64,000 nt of DNA from JAMQKA01 sp031569985 (GCF_031569985.1 NZ_JAMQKA010000014.1:1-64000); one strand, 5' to 3'. Positions 52,948-62,505 are shown, numbered from the stretch's first letter. Notes: generated by a model not told the origin, from the sequence alone. Made by a program: numbers and translations.

Positions 52948-53871
52948 TTATTCCTCTATAGGAGCTGCAATTTCCTGTTTCTTTTCTTCTTTTTCCCGGG
53001 CTTCATTCTCTTTCACGGCCCGTGCCTGTTCTGCAGGACTGGCAAAAAGTATCCACAAATACTCCTTCCACCCGGAAGCTTTCTTCAAATCTTTCCAGAT
53101 ATCGATAAACTCATGAAATACCAGGTAGATCGGGTTGTAGGATTCCGGGGGTTTCGTGATACCGTAATTGGGGGTATTCAACTCAGGCTGGAACGTACCG
53201 AATATCCGGTCCCAGATAATAAATGTAGATCCGTAATTTTTATCCAGGTAGTGGTCGTCCTTGGCGTGATGCACCCGGTGGTGAGAAGGAGTCGTAAAAA
53301 AGAACTCGATGGGTCGCGGCAGCTTATCGATCATCTCGGTGTGGATCCAGAACTGGTAGAGAACTGCAATCTGGTGGCAAATAAAGAAGACAACCGGATG
53401 GAAACCCGCCATGGCTACCGGAAGAAAGAAGATCACTTTGAAACCCTGCACCCAGGACAAGCGAAATGAAACTGAAAAGTTGTACTGCTCGGAGGAGTGA
53501 TGGGGGACATGCGTTGCCCACCAAATTCGCTGTTCGTGGGCAATACGATGCGCCCAATACCTGCAAAAGTCTAGGAAGATAAAACACAGTGGATACGACC
53601 ACCACGTGTGCGGCACGCGCCAGGGCATCATGTTATAGAAAAACAAAATTAGCCCAAATATACTAATCTTGGTTGCTGAGCTTACGATTATATTACCAAC
53701 GCCGATGGCTGTAGATGCCCAAAAATCCTTGGCATCATACCGGTCTTTCTTTTGATAATAACTTATGCCCCATTCCAGAAAAACAAGGGCAAACATTACA
53801 GGAGCAGCGTAAATAATGATGGGAGGAAGCCCCATATTCATCAGTTCATCAACGGTGATAAGTTCTGGCAT
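52948..53871 (-). CDS. Sterol desaturase / fatty acid hydroxylase superfamily protein
   Basis: 307 residues, four to six membrane segments, and the di-iron histidine boxes HRIAHE (about 124), HVPHHSSEQ (about 136) and HHRVHHAKDDH (about 198-208). Introduces hydroxyl groups or double bonds into membrane lipids. The C-terminus is Lys/Glu-rich (NEAREKEEKKQEIAAPIEE). Single gene, convergent with the alr operon. The substrate is not known: sterol-like, carotenoid or sphingolipid fatty acyl are all possible. Confidence 0.88.
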   Translation of the reverse strand: MPELITVDELMNMGLPPIIIYAAPVMFALVFLEWGISYYQKKDRYDAKDFWASTAIGVGNIIVSSATKISIFGLILFFYNMMPWRVPHTWWSYPLCFIFLDFCRYWAHRIAHEQRIWWATHVPHHSSEQYNFSVSFRLSWVQGFKVIFFLPVAMAGFHPVVFFICHQIAVLYQFWIHTEMIDKLPRPIEFFFTTPSHHRVHHAKDDHYLDKNYGSTFIIWDRIFGTFQPELNTPNYGITKPPESYNPIYLVFHEFIDIWKDLKKASGWKEYLWILFASPAEQARAVKENEAREKEEKKQEIAAPIEE

Positions 53872-54012
53872 ATAAAGGTCGAAAGTTGTCGAAAATTAAG
53901 TAGCCCTAAAGCTATCGTATATAATGATCAATAAAAAAAATTAAAACTTTTGGGATTGGCAAAATGGATGGACTTGTTAATAAAACCAATTAATTCGAAT
54001 AATACATGACTA

Positions 54013-54786
54013 ATGAGAAAATTTTTACACGTTACTTTCACACTTATTTGGTTTGTCCCACTGGTTGGTATCGCCCAAAATGCCGCACAAGACGAAAATG
54101 CACGCCAAATATTTGAAGAAGTGGACCGCCGCCGGGAGAGCATCACATTTGAAACTGCTGATATGCAGATGATCATCTATGACAGCCGTGGAAGAACTCG
54201 CAACCGGCAAATTCAATCTTTCAGTTACAACAAAGGAGAAACCAGCAAGACCCTGCTTATTTTTGAGGAGCCCGGTAATGTTCGGGGAACGGGGTTCCTG
54301 ACACTCAGTGAGAATAGTGACGAAGTGCAGAAGCTTTTCCTGCCTGCCTTGGGACGGATAAAAATTATTTCAGCCTCTGAGAAAAGCGACCGATTTATGG
54401 GGAGTGATTTTACCTACGAAGATCTCGGAGACCGAGAGCCTGAAGACTATAACTTCCAGATGGAAGCGGAGACTGACACTTCGTACGTACTGCGGGCTGA
54501 GAAGAAGGGACAAAGCCAGTATGCGTGGATCCATTTTTATATTCATCCTGAACGATACCTAGTTCAACAAATTGAATACTTCAACGAGCAGGGAGAAATG
54601 ATAAAACGTCTCGAGACCGCGAATTACGAGGAGGTCAAAGAGGACGTATGGCAAGCCAATTTTATGGTGATGCACGACTTGGTAGAGAATCGCAAAACAG
54701 AACTAAAATGGAGCAATCGCCAAATTGACGAACCAATAGCGGACTGGCGCTTTACCGATCGCGGCCTGCGGCGGGGTACCGACTAG
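54013..54786 (+). CDS. LolA-like outer-membrane lipoprotein-sorting family protein
   Basis: 257 residues with a signal peptide (about 1-19, ending VGIAQN). The mature protein is a half-barrel LolA/LolB-like domain of the MMPL-linked kind (NVRGTGFLTLSENSDEVQKL, FMGSDFTYEDLGDREPEDYN). Such proteins carry lipids or lipoproteins between membranes, often alongside RND-type lipid exporters, which are absent here. One TAG away from the next gene (9 nt gap), so likely one transcript. Confidence 0.83.
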   Translation: MRKFLHVTFTLIWFVPLVGIAQNAAQDENARQIFEEVDRRRESITFETADMQMIIYDSRGRTRNRQIQSFSYNKGETSKTLLIFEEPGNVRGTGFLTLSENSDEVQKLFLPALGRIKIISASEKSDRFMGSDFTYEDLGDREPEDYNFQMEAETDTSYVLRAEKKGQSQYAWIHFYIHPERYLVQQIEYFNEQGEMIKRLETANYEEVKEDVWQANFMVMHDLVENRKTELKWSNRQIDEPIADWRFTDRGLRRGTD

Positions 54787-54795
54787 GTGAAATTT

Positions 54796-55791
54796 ATGCA
54801 TAGAATGGCAATATTGGGGAGAATCAAAAAGGACCTAATCCACTGGCTGGTGAACACATTCGAAAATACAATCTTCGCGACCGCACTGTTAGTTATCGCA
54901 ATACTGTTTGAATCGGGGTGCAAACATCACCAGGATCGCTATATTTCGCAACAGTCTGCTGTAGGAAATGACTCTACATTTGGCCACCCTGTCAGTGTGG
55001 GCAAAATTCAGTCTGGTGAGATGGATGAAGTGTCCGGTATTGCAGTAAGTCGCCACAATTCCAACTATATCTGGGCACACAATGACAGTGGTGATGACCC
55101 GCGGCTTTTCCTGGTTGACAAAGAGGGAAAACTTGTTCGTTCTTATCATCTGGCGGGGGCTGAAAATCGAGACTGGGAGGACATGGCGATAGGCCCCGGC
55201 CCTAACAGCAACAGAACCTACCTTTATGTGGCAGACATTGGTGATAACTCACCGTCAGAGGAGATTCTGCAGATCTACCGCCTGCCGGAGCCGGAATTTA
55301 TCCCTAACACAAGTCAACCTGTTGATACCCTCGAGAATGTCGAAAAGCTGGAGTTCCGCTACCCGGAAAACAGATCATACAACGCGGAGACCCTTCTTAT
55401 AGACCCATTGACTCGTGATCTCTATATTGTGACCAAATATGAAGGTCAGGAAAAACTTTTCCGCCTCTCCTATCCCCAGGCAACCTCCAATGTGGATACA
55501 GCCGAACTCACCGGAACTATCCCGTTCTTCGGAATGCTGGGCGGGGATATCTCAGCAGATGGCCGTATGATCATATTGAAGACACAGACACAAGTTTTGA
55601 TCTGGCATCTCAATGAGGAAGAGACTCCGACATCAATTACTGATAAAATTCCGGGCAGGCTGCCATACAATGAAGAACCCCAGGGAGAAGCCCTCGGTAT
55701 CGCCCCCGATGGTTCCGGATACTACACGATCAGCGAATACGTTGGCGGAAAAAGCCCTGTGATTTACTACTATCCCCGTATCACGAAGTAG
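54796..55791 (+). CDS. Lipoprotein-like beta-propeller protein, unknown
   Basis: 331 residues from the ATG at 54796 (a GTG abutting the previous stop is possible). A hydrophobic stretch and lipobox-like ESGCKHH near residue 40 suggest export. The body is repeated strands with MDEVSGIAVSRHNSNYIWA, NDSGDDPRLFLVDKEGKLVR, DWEDMAIGPGPNSNRTYLYV and GDISADGRMIIL, the look of a beta-propeller (phytase-esterase or SdiA-regulated type). Runs 11 bp past the stop of the convergent UspA gene, so the two genes' ends overlap. Co-transcribed with the LolA-like gene. Confidence 0.72.
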   Translation: MHRMAILGRIKKDLIHWLVNTFENTIFATALLVIAILFESGCKHHQDRYISQQSAVGNDSTFGHPVSVGKIQSGEMDEVSGIAVSRHNSNYIWAHNDSGDDPRLFLVDKEGKLVRSYHLAGAENRDWEDMAIGPGPNSNRTYLYVADIGDNSPSEEILQIYRLPEPEFIPNTSQPVDTLENVEKLEFRYPENRSYNAETLLIDPLTRDLYIVTKYEGQEKLFRLSYPQATSNVDTAELTGTIPFFGMLGGDISADGRMIILKTQTQVLIWHLNEEETPTSITDKIPGRLPYNEEPQGEALGIAPDGSGYYTISEYVGGKSPVIYYYPRITK

Positions 55792-56779
55792 CTTGCTCAA
55801 GCTCCTCTTTTGGAGGCTTAAAAGTCAGCACCGGCATGTCCACGTGTAATGCCACTTTCTCGGTAGTAGAACCCAGGAAGAAGTGAGCAAGTCCACTGTG
55901 CCCGTGGGTGGTCATTACAATGAGATCCGAATGGCTGGGGGCGTAATTTTCAATCTCATAATGCGCAGAAAGTCCCTTTTCAATCACCGTATGTAACGGG
56001 AAGTTTTTGGAAGATGAATTCCCCGTGACAACAAGCTCATCTTCCATTTTTCGATCTCCCCTCTTTATCTCAATATTCTGCAGCTTATTCGATTTGAGAT
56101 GTGCTCCCAGTTTTTCGATTATCGACTCATAAATATCAGATTCATCGGTGTTTCCCGGGCGGCGCTTCATACTCTCCGACAGCGAACCGTAGAGTCCCCG
56201 AACGTGGAAAAGCGTAATTTCAGCGTCATAGATATTCGCAAGCGTCAGCACCATTGGCAGACATTTGAAGGAGAGCAGAGAGGCATCAGTGGGCAGCAGA
56301 ATTCGTTTTATACCTCCTGCTTTGAGGCGGTTGTCGACCGTAAAAACCGGCACCGAAGAATGGCGAATAACTTTTTCCGTAATACTTCCCCGAAGCAGAT
56401 CTGAACTGTGTTCACCCCGCGCCGCCATAACAATGAGATCATAGCCGTTTTCAGCTGCATAGTCGGTAATTGCCTTTGATGGTTTCCGCTCAATCCGAAC
56501 AATTGCCTCCCCTTTATTGTCCTCCTTGAGGTAGTCATCCATCAGTGACTTCAGCCGATGACTCGCCCCATCCTTCACGTGTGGATACAGGTCTTCATCC
56601 ATATCCAACGGTACCCCAAGCTTGCTTATGCTTTCACTGAAGTACCTGAGGGTTGGAACAATGTGTATCAAGTCAACTTTAGCCCCGAAATGTGATGCCA
56701 AATCCTGGGCATGAGTGTAAGCAAAAATAGCCTCCTCAGAAAAGTCGGTCGGAACGAGTATCTTTTTAATCTCCATCAT
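55781..56779 (-). CDS. Tandem universal stress protein (two UspA domains)
   Basis: 332 residues from the ATG at 56779, with GGGAAG eight nt upstream; this begins exactly at MMEIKKILVPTDFSEEA, the UspA opening. Two UspA domains are in tandem (second at about 150, IKRILLPTDASLLSFKC). The first ends with LIVMAARGEHSSDLLRGSITEKV and the second with HGHSGLAHFFLGSTTEKVA, ATP-binding G-2x-G-9x-G-S/T type. Role: stress survival and ATP binding. Its end overlaps the convergent propeller gene by 11 bp. Confidence 0.92.
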   Translation of the reverse strand: MMEIKKILVPTDFSEEAIFAYTHAQDLASHFGAKVDLIHIVPTLRYFSESISKLGVPLDMDEDLYPHVKDGASHRLKSLMDDYLKEDNKGEAIVRIERKPSKAITDYAAENGYDLIVMAARGEHSSDLLRGSITEKVIRHSSVPVFTVDNRLKAGGIKRILLPTDASLLSFKCLPMVLTLANIYDAEITLFHVRGLYGSLSESMKRRPGNTDESDIYESIIEKLGAHLKSNKLQNIEIKRGDRKMEDELVVTGNSSSKNFPLHTVIEKGLSAHYEIENYAPSHSDLIVMTTHGHSGLAHFFLGSTTEKVALHVDMPVLTFKPPKEELEQATS

Positions 56780-56901
56780 GGCAAGCTTCCCTTCTTGATT
56801 CAAAAAATGTGAACCAGCAACCACTTTTATGATTGTTGGCAGTTATTCTTGTAAGAGGAATGTAAAACCTGAATGTGAATTTTTAGTCAATTTTTGGGAT
56901 T

Positions 56902-57137
56902 TAGCCCGGATTTCTCACCAAGAATTTTTTTCGTCAGCAAGGCGAAGGTAAAATGGTGACGGAAACGTACCGAGGTACGTTGAGTAAGCCCATTTTAACC
57001 TTCAATGCAGCTTACGGAGAAATTTCGCAGGAAAAACACTCTGTCATCTTTATATTGAATTGGAAAATAAGTGTAAGTTATTGCCTGTCAATAGGTTATG
57101 GTATTCTTCACAAAATACTTGTGAGAAATACGGGCTA
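56902..57137. mobile_element. MITE-like element with terminal inverted repeats
   Basis: Ends TAGCCCGGATTTCTCACC (left, from 56902) and the reverse complement of the right end (to 57137), TAGCCCGTATTTCTCAC, match at 24 of 27 aligned positions with one gap. Inside lies a longer hairpin: AAGGTAAAATGG (56945-56956) opposite CCATTTTAACCTT, enclosing the perfect ACGTACC-GA-GGTACGT hairpin (56965-56980). It is 236 bp, has no open frame of its own, and lies between the UspA gene and popT. No clear target-site duplication. Confidence 0.65.
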
Positions 57138-57148
57138 GTTGCAGTTCG

Positions 57149-58309
57149 CTAGTCGCGATCTACGAAGCTCATGTAGTCAAGCGCCCCCACCATAAGCAAC
57201 CCGATCAGGATTCCCACAACTCCACTCCAAAAATTCTCAGTGCCCGGTCCTTCTTTCGTCATATATGGCACATAGGGATCAGTTTCAATTAGCTTCTGTT
57301 TAACGGTCTGAATCTCCACCTGTTTGGTATTTTCGGAGACTACCACCTCTCCCAGCCGCTCATATTCCGGTCGATTTTGATTCGCGGGATTTTTGCGTAG
57401 CTGCTCGGCCCGGGGATGATCATACACCACAAGTTCAGTATTGGTCACGGTTTCATGGAAGGTTCGGTCCTGGTAGGGCCAAATGACGTAAAGCGATCCA
57501 ATGAGGAAGCCGATCAGCACAGCAAGTGTCAAACCGTAATACCGACTGAGCAGCCAAGATAGCAGCCTGGAAAACAGGGCAAGCCCCACGGCCGCACCGG
57601 CAAAAAAGGTAAGCAATACCAGCACTGGTTCAATCGATTCTCCCAGGGAGGCTACTTGTGATAGAATGTAATCGTATTTGCGAAGTATCAGCAACAGGTA
57701 AGAGCCAGAGATACCGGGCAGGATCATGGCACAGATCGCAATAGAGCCGCTAAAAAACACAAACAGGCTGGTTTCCGGGGTGTCAGTCGGTACCAGCGTT
57801 ACCACCCAAAACCCGACCAGGGTGCCCACAAAAATAAAGAGGCCATGCTTCCAGTCGAACGATTCGATCGCTTTCACCAGGATGTAGATCGATCCGACAA
57901 TCAGCCCGAAAAACAGGCCGAAAATCAGCTCCGGCTTGGTGAACATATAGACCTGCAGCGGCACGATGCGGGTGAAGAACAGGACTGCAGAAATGATACC
58001 ACTGAATAGCATCACCAAAAACTTCCAGTGAATAACGCCCAATGCTGATTGCCATTGTAAGGTAAAGAGATCCTTTATGAACCTGATATTGGCACTTTTG
58101 ATAGCGTTGATCAGCCGCTTATAAATGCCCAGAATCAGGGCCAGTGTCCCCCCGCTCACACCGGGCACAATGTCGGCCGATCCCATCAGGAAGCCCTTGA
58201 CCAACAGAACCGGCCACTCCTTCCAGGAGGTTTTTTCTGATTTTTGGGATTCTTCTGCGGATGTTTTCTGGGTTTTGTTTTCTTCAATCACGTTTTTTTC
58301 AGTGGCCAA
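57149..58309 (-). CDS. DUF368 polyprenyl-phosphate translocase (PopT-like)
   Basis: 386 residues. The diagnostic KGFLMGSADIVPGVSGGTLAL-type block (landmark about residue 34-53; the motif GSADIVPGVSGGT is what I see) marks DUF368, now known as PopT, which returns undecaprenyl phosphate across the inner membrane. About eight membrane helices. Unusual: an extra hydrophilic stretch of about 85 residues near the C-terminus (about 285-365, Pro/Asn/Glu-rich) before the last helix, absent from typical members of 270-310 residues. Start TTG at 58309, since no ATG lies before the motif. Confidence 0.85.
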   Translation of the reverse strand: MATEKNVIEENKTQKTSAEESQKSEKTSWKEWPVLLVKGFLMGSADIVPGVSGGTLALILGIYKRLINAIKSANIRFIKDLFTLQWQSALGVIHWKFLVMLFSGIISAVLFFTRIVPLQVYMFTKPELIFGLFFGLIVGSIYILVKAIESFDWKHGLFIFVGTLVGFWVVTLVPTDTPETSLFVFFSGSIAICAMILPGISGSYLLLILRKYDYILSQVASLGESIEPVLVLLTFFAGAAVGLALFSRLLSWLLSRYYGLTLAVLIGFLIGSLYVIWPYQDRTFHETVTNTELVVYDHPRAEQLRKNPANQNRPEYERLGEVVVSENTKQVEIQTVKQKLIETDPYVPYMTKEGPGTENFWSGVVGILIGLLMVGALDYMSFVDRD

Positions 58310-58318
58310 TTTACAGGG

Positions 58319-58475
58319 GTCAGTGTGTCAGTTACCGGGAATAGTATAATGTAAAAATTGGTGAGTTTGCAGGGGTAGATTTAAACCTTGGAAGATATGG
58401 TGAGCTGGTGAGCATCTAGAATAGTTTGAGCGGTCTTTGATTGATAGGTGTTAAACTAATCACTGACACACTGAC
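58319..58475. repeat. Inverted 14-bp repeats flanking the popT-pcm gap
   Basis: GTCAGTGTGTCAGT at 58319-58332 and its exact reverse complement at 58462-58475 are 130 bp apart. In pcm sense the second copy continues the heptad series AACAGTA, GTCAGTG, TGTCAGT, GATTAGT, and the pcm TAG stop (58475-58477) lies in it. Confidence 0.75.
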
Positions 58476-59152
58476 TACTGTTTCCCCCCATTCCATCCCT
58501 TTTCGCCTATCAGGGGGACGAACTTGAAATCTTTATAGTTTTCTTCCTCAAACTCATCTTTCCGGATCTTGATAATCCGTTTCATCACCTGGCGCGAAGC
58601 GTCACCAACAGGAATCACAAGGCGACCGTTGATATTGAGCTGTTTTACCAGCTCGTCGGGCACTACAGGGGCCCCGGCCGTAACAACAATCGCATCATAA
58701 GGGGCATAGGCCGACCATCCCATCGTTCCATCGCCCAGCTTAAGCTGCACTTTGTACCCCAGTTCTCGAAGAATGGCGCGGGCGCGTTCATAAAGCTCCT
58801 CATGCCGTTCAATACTGTAGACTTCCGCTCCCATTTCGCACAAAATGGCTGCCTGGTATCCCGAACCCGTGCCGATCTCCAAAACCTTTTCGCCGGGCAT
58901 GACCTCCAGCAATTCCGTTTGTCGCGCCACGGTATAGGGCTGAGAAATCGTCTGCTCTTTACCGATTGGAAGTGCCGTATCTTTATACGCTCTGTCGGCC
59001 AGTGCCGTATCCACAAATTGATGACGTGGTACTATGCTAAACGCTTCGAGCACGCGCTCGTCTTTTATTCCCTTGTTTCGCAATATATCCACAAGGCGGC
59101 GTCGGCGTTGTTTGAATTTAAGATCTCCGTGACCGGAACCCCAATTAAGCAT
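58475..59152 (-). CDS. pcm: Protein-L-isoaspartate O-methyltransferase
   Basis: 225 residues. The SAM-binding block VLEIGTGSGYQAAILCEMGA (about 95-114), the preceding QPYTVARQTELLE, and the C-terminal LVIPVG repair motif are all present. Methylates isoaspartyl residues so damaged proteins can be repaired. Start ATG at 59152. Stop codon is embedded in a heptad-type repeat. Confidence 0.94.
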   Translation of the reverse strand: MLNWGSGHGDLKFKQRRRRLVDILRNKGIKDERVLEAFSIVPRHQFVDTALADRAYKDTALPIGKEQTISQPYTVARQTELLEVMPGEKVLEIGTGSGYQAAILCEMGAEVYSIERHEELYERARAILRELGYKVQLKLGDGTMGWSAYAPYDAIVVTAGAPVVPDELVKQLNINGRLVIPVGDASRQVMKRIIKIRKDEFEEENYKDFKFVPLIGEKGWNGGKQ

Positions 59153-59407
59153 ATAGAATCCAAATGCAATTTTTAGAAAATGCGTTACAATTACTTATCT
59201 AAACATAAGGAACTTGAGCCAATAAAACGGATTTTAATTTAATTTGAAACCCCGTCTGCCTGAGATATATGGTGTACTGATTCCTTTCATGAATTTAAGT
59301 ACAACTTCAAGTCCCCAACCAAAAACACATGCAAATTTTAATATGTGAGATGGCGTTTTTTAGTTAATTTTATCTTTTAAATCTGTTCATTAGCTGATAC
59401 CCCAATT

Positions 59408-62400
59408 ATGAAAACATTCCTTAAGATATTTTCCGGATTACTGCTATTCATTATTGTAGTACTCATTGGACTCAACCTCTATTTCACCGACGAACGCCTG
59501 AAAGAAACGATCATGCCCTATGTTGAAGAGGGGATCGGTCGGCCGGTACAGGTGGATGCCATGTCACTGACTTTTTTCAGAACATTTCCGCGTCCGGGTT
59601 TCAGCATCAGCGGGCTGAGTGTGCCCGGGGATTCGCCTGCTGACACGCTTCTTTCCCTAGATGAGTTTGTTGCCAGCGTTGAGCTCTTTTCACTATTCGG
59701 TAATGAAATCAGCATCGCTGAAATCCGGCTGCTAAATCCACGCTTTACCTACCAAGTGTACGAGGATAGTACAACCAACCTGGATTTTTTGCTCGCTGAA
59801 GAGACTGACACTACCGAGGAAGCTGGTACATTACAGCTTAACATCCCAAAATTTACCGTCTCAGGTGGTGACTTTGGTTACCAGGATGCCACCTCCAACA
59901 CGACGGTTCACCTGGTTGACCTAAACGCTGACATATCGCTGCGTTATGCTGATTTGATTAACAGTACCATCGACATTGAACTCGGGGGACTCACGGCACA
60001 GGTCGACAGCAGTCGCTATGTAAACGGCCTGCCGCTAAGCCTTTCCCAGAGTTCCAGCATTGACCTGAAAAATGAGATAATGAACCTGGAGAGCGGCACT
60101 TTTTCCATTCGCGGGCTGGCCCTTAACCTAACGGGATCGATCAGCAACTGGAGTGCCAATACTCCTTCTATCGATCTGAAGTTCAACTCTTCGTCCGACA
60201 ATTTCGGTGAACTGCTGCGGCTGGTGCCCGATGAATACCGAGAGCAGGTGGCCGGCCTTGAAACGCGTGGTGGACTGTCAATTTCAGGCAGTGTCTCGGG
60301 GAATGTGGGTGGCGAGTTGCTGCCCTCTTTCTCAGCAGATATCAGTGTTACGGACGGGTACCTGAGAAACCCGAATCTCCCGGAACCAATTCAGAATATC
60401 CAGCTTACTGCCAGCGCCAGCAATGAGCTTATCACCATGGACAAGTTTGAAGCCACTGCGGGATCAAATGTGATTTCTGCCAGTGGCAGACTGGAACAGC
60501 CCCTCAATGAAGATGCTCCATTTAGCCTGGACCTTAACGGCGATGTAGACCTGGCGACGGTAGATCAGTTTTATCCACTCGGTGATTTCTCCATTGAGCG
60601 TTTGGGCGGCAAGCTTTCAGTTAATGCCACGGCCAGCGGGCGTCTCAACAAACCGGAGGAAGCCCAGTTCAATGCTGATGTGAGCCTGGCCAACGGCCTC
60701 CTCAAATATTCCGATGTCCCCAATCCGATTGAAAATATTTCAATAAATGCCAAGGCTAACCAGGATTTGGTCACTATCAATTCTTTTGGCCTGAACGCGG
60801 CACAAAACAAGCTCTCGCTTAAGGGCCAGGTTCGAAATCCTCTCGATGAGGCCAATCGCACGGTAGACCTGACGACCGACCTGTTTTTTGATCTAGCTAG
60901 CATCAAGAACTTCTACCCGATTGATGAAGATACGCTTCAACTTCGTGGTGAACTCACTGCCAATGCCACTCTAAAGGGCAATGCAGAAGAGATTGAGCGA
61001 GCGATACAAAGTGGGTCTGTCAACCTGCAGAACGGGTACATAGCTTATCAAAAGATTGGCGAACCGATCGAAAATATTACGCTCAATTCCAACCTGCAGG
61101 GAAATCGTATTTCCATCAGTAATGCCAGCTTCCGTACTGGAAAAAATGATCTGAAACTGTCTGGATCGGTAACAAATTACCTGGGCGAAAACCCGGTACT
61201 CGACCTCCGCGTGCAGGGCAATGCCCAGTTTGCCGAGATCCAAAATTACTACGACCTGCGTCCCGCTATCAATGAACTCACAGGCACTGGACAACTCGAC
61301 CTTTCCGTTCAGGGAGCGTTGCAGGAACCCGAAAACATGCGATTCAATGGTCGTGCGGTGGTCAACAACGTCAATATGAGTGGTGATTCCCTGGGGCAAC
61401 CGGTCAGCAACCTGAATGGAGAACTGAAGCTGAGTCCCAAATCCGTAGATCTTACCGGCCTGAGCTTTAAACTGGGTTCTTCTGACCTTAACCTGGGAGG
61501 CTCCCTTCAAAACTATATGGAGTACCTGGAACTGGCGGAAAACCGTGCAACCACGCCCAATCTGACAGGCACCTTTAAAAGCAGCCTGTTCAATATGGAT
61601 GAACTTATTGACTGGGAAGATACCACTGAAGCTTCCCCGATCCCTATTGAGCTACCGGATCTTACCAGCTCAGTTACCGCCAACATCGGCACTCTAATTA
61701 TTACGGGCGTAAAAATGACCAATCTTGAGGCACAGGCGGGAACAACTCCAACACAGATTAAGCTGGACCGCGCCTTCATTGAGCTTTTTGAGGGCACTGC
61801 TACCGGTTCATTCGTCTGGAATGTCCCGCAACCTGATCGTACCAACCTGAACTTCAAAGGAGAGCTTGACAGCCTCAATATCAATGCCTTCTTCAGGGAA
61901 TTCCCTGTGATGGGCGAAAAAAGCAAGTTTCATGAACATGTTACCGGGGCATTCAGCGCTAATATCAGTTACTACTCTGAGCTGGACGTGTACCTGGATC
62001 CCGACATCTCAACTACCAAAATGGACGGTACCTTCACCATGACCAAATCACGGGTCAAAGGTCATCCGCTGCAAAACCAGCTGGCCACAATGCTCAAAGC
62101 AGATGAGCTCCGCAATATCGCTCTCGATGAGTCGGAAACTCAGTTTTCTGTTAATAACAGCATTATGACCATTAAAAACCTGGGACTGACAAGCGGTGAC
62201 ATTGGTGCTAACATGAGCGGTACCCGCCACCTGGTTAGTAATAAAATCGATTACAAACTCAGCCTTTTCCTGCCGGGACGATTCCGCGACCGCATCGCTT
62301 CCATCATATCAGGACAGGCCGTGGATGCCCTTACACAGGACAACGGCACCATTATGCTGCCGCTGCGAGTAACAGGCACGCAAGATAGTCCAACTGTTCG

Positions 62401-62488
62401 ACCCGACCAGGATGTCATCAAACCGATCCTCAAGGATCTTATCAAGGATAAGGCCGGCGATGCCATACGAAGTCTTTTTGGAAATTAG
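59408..62488 (+). CDS. AsmA-family protein
   Basis: 1026 residues. N-terminal anchor helix (about 5-25) and the AsmA opening RLKETIMPYVEEGIGRPVQVD (landmark 31-51), then repeated beta-strand units typical of the repeating beta-groove lipid-transport (AsmA/YicH/VPS13-like) fold, e.g. FSISGLSVPGDSPADTLLSL and repeated FNADVSLANGLLKY. The C-terminal AsmA_2-like end is DSPTVRPDQDVIKPIL. Inner-membrane anchored and periplasmic; probably moves phospholipid to the outer membrane. The stop is followed directly by GGTGACG heptads. Confidence 0.88.
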   Translation: MKTFLKIFSGLLLFIIVVLIGLNLYFTDERLKETIMPYVEEGIGRPVQVDAMSLTFFRTFPRPGFSISGLSVPGDSPADTLLSLDEFVASVELFSLFGNEISIAEIRLLNPRFTYQVYEDSTTNLDFLLAEETDTTEEAGTLQLNIPKFTVSGGDFGYQDATSNTTVHLVDLNADISLRYADLINSTIDIELGGLTAQVDSSRYVNGLPLSLSQSSSIDLKNEIMNLESGTFSIRGLALNLTGSISNWSANTPSIDLKFNSSSDNFGELLRLVPDEYREQVAGLETRGGLSISGSVSGNVGGELLPSFSADISVTDGYLRNPNLPEPIQNIQLTASASNELITMDKFEATAGSNVISASGRLEQPLNEDAPFSLDLNGDVDLATVDQFYPLGDFSIERLGGKLSVNATASGRLNKPEEAQFNADVSLANGLLKYSDVPNPIENISINAKANQDLVTINSFGLNAAQNKLSLKGQVRNPLDEANRTVDLTTDLFFDLASIKNFYPIDEDTLQLRGELTANATLKGNAEEIERAIQSGSVNLQNGYIAYQKIGEPIENITLNSNLQGNRISISNASFRTGKNDLKLSGSVTNYLGENPVLDLRVQGNAQFAEIQNYYDLRPAINELTGTGQLDLSVQGALQEPENMRFNGRAVVNNVNMSGDSLGQPVSNLNGELKLSPKSVDLTGLSFKLGSSDLNLGGSLQNYMEYLELAENRATTPNLTGTFKSSLFNMDELIDWEDTTEASPIPIELPDLTSSVTANIGTLIITGVKMTNLEAQAGTTPTQIKLDRAFIELFEGTATGSFVWNVPQPDRTNLNFKGELDSLNINAFFREFPVMGEKSKFHEHVTGAFSANISYYSELDVYLDPDISTTKMDGTFTMTKSRVKGHPLQNQLATMLKADELRNIALDESETQFSVNNSIMTIKNLGLTSGDIGANMSGTRHLVSNKIDYKLSLFLPGRFRDRIASIISGQAVDALTQDNGTIMLPLRVTGTQDSPTVRPDQDVIKPILKDLIKDKAGDAIRSLFGN

Positions 62489-62505
62489 GTGACGGGTGAC
62501 GGGTG
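62488..62505 (+). repeat. GGTGACG heptads starting in the asmA stop codon
   Basis: Two full copies of GGTGACG plus GGTG; the first G is the last base of the TAG stop at 62486-62488. Confidence 0.7.

Noticed and set aside
56953..57138. 61-codon frame within the MITE-like element
   Set aside because: Created by the element's hairpin sequence and too short for a transposase.
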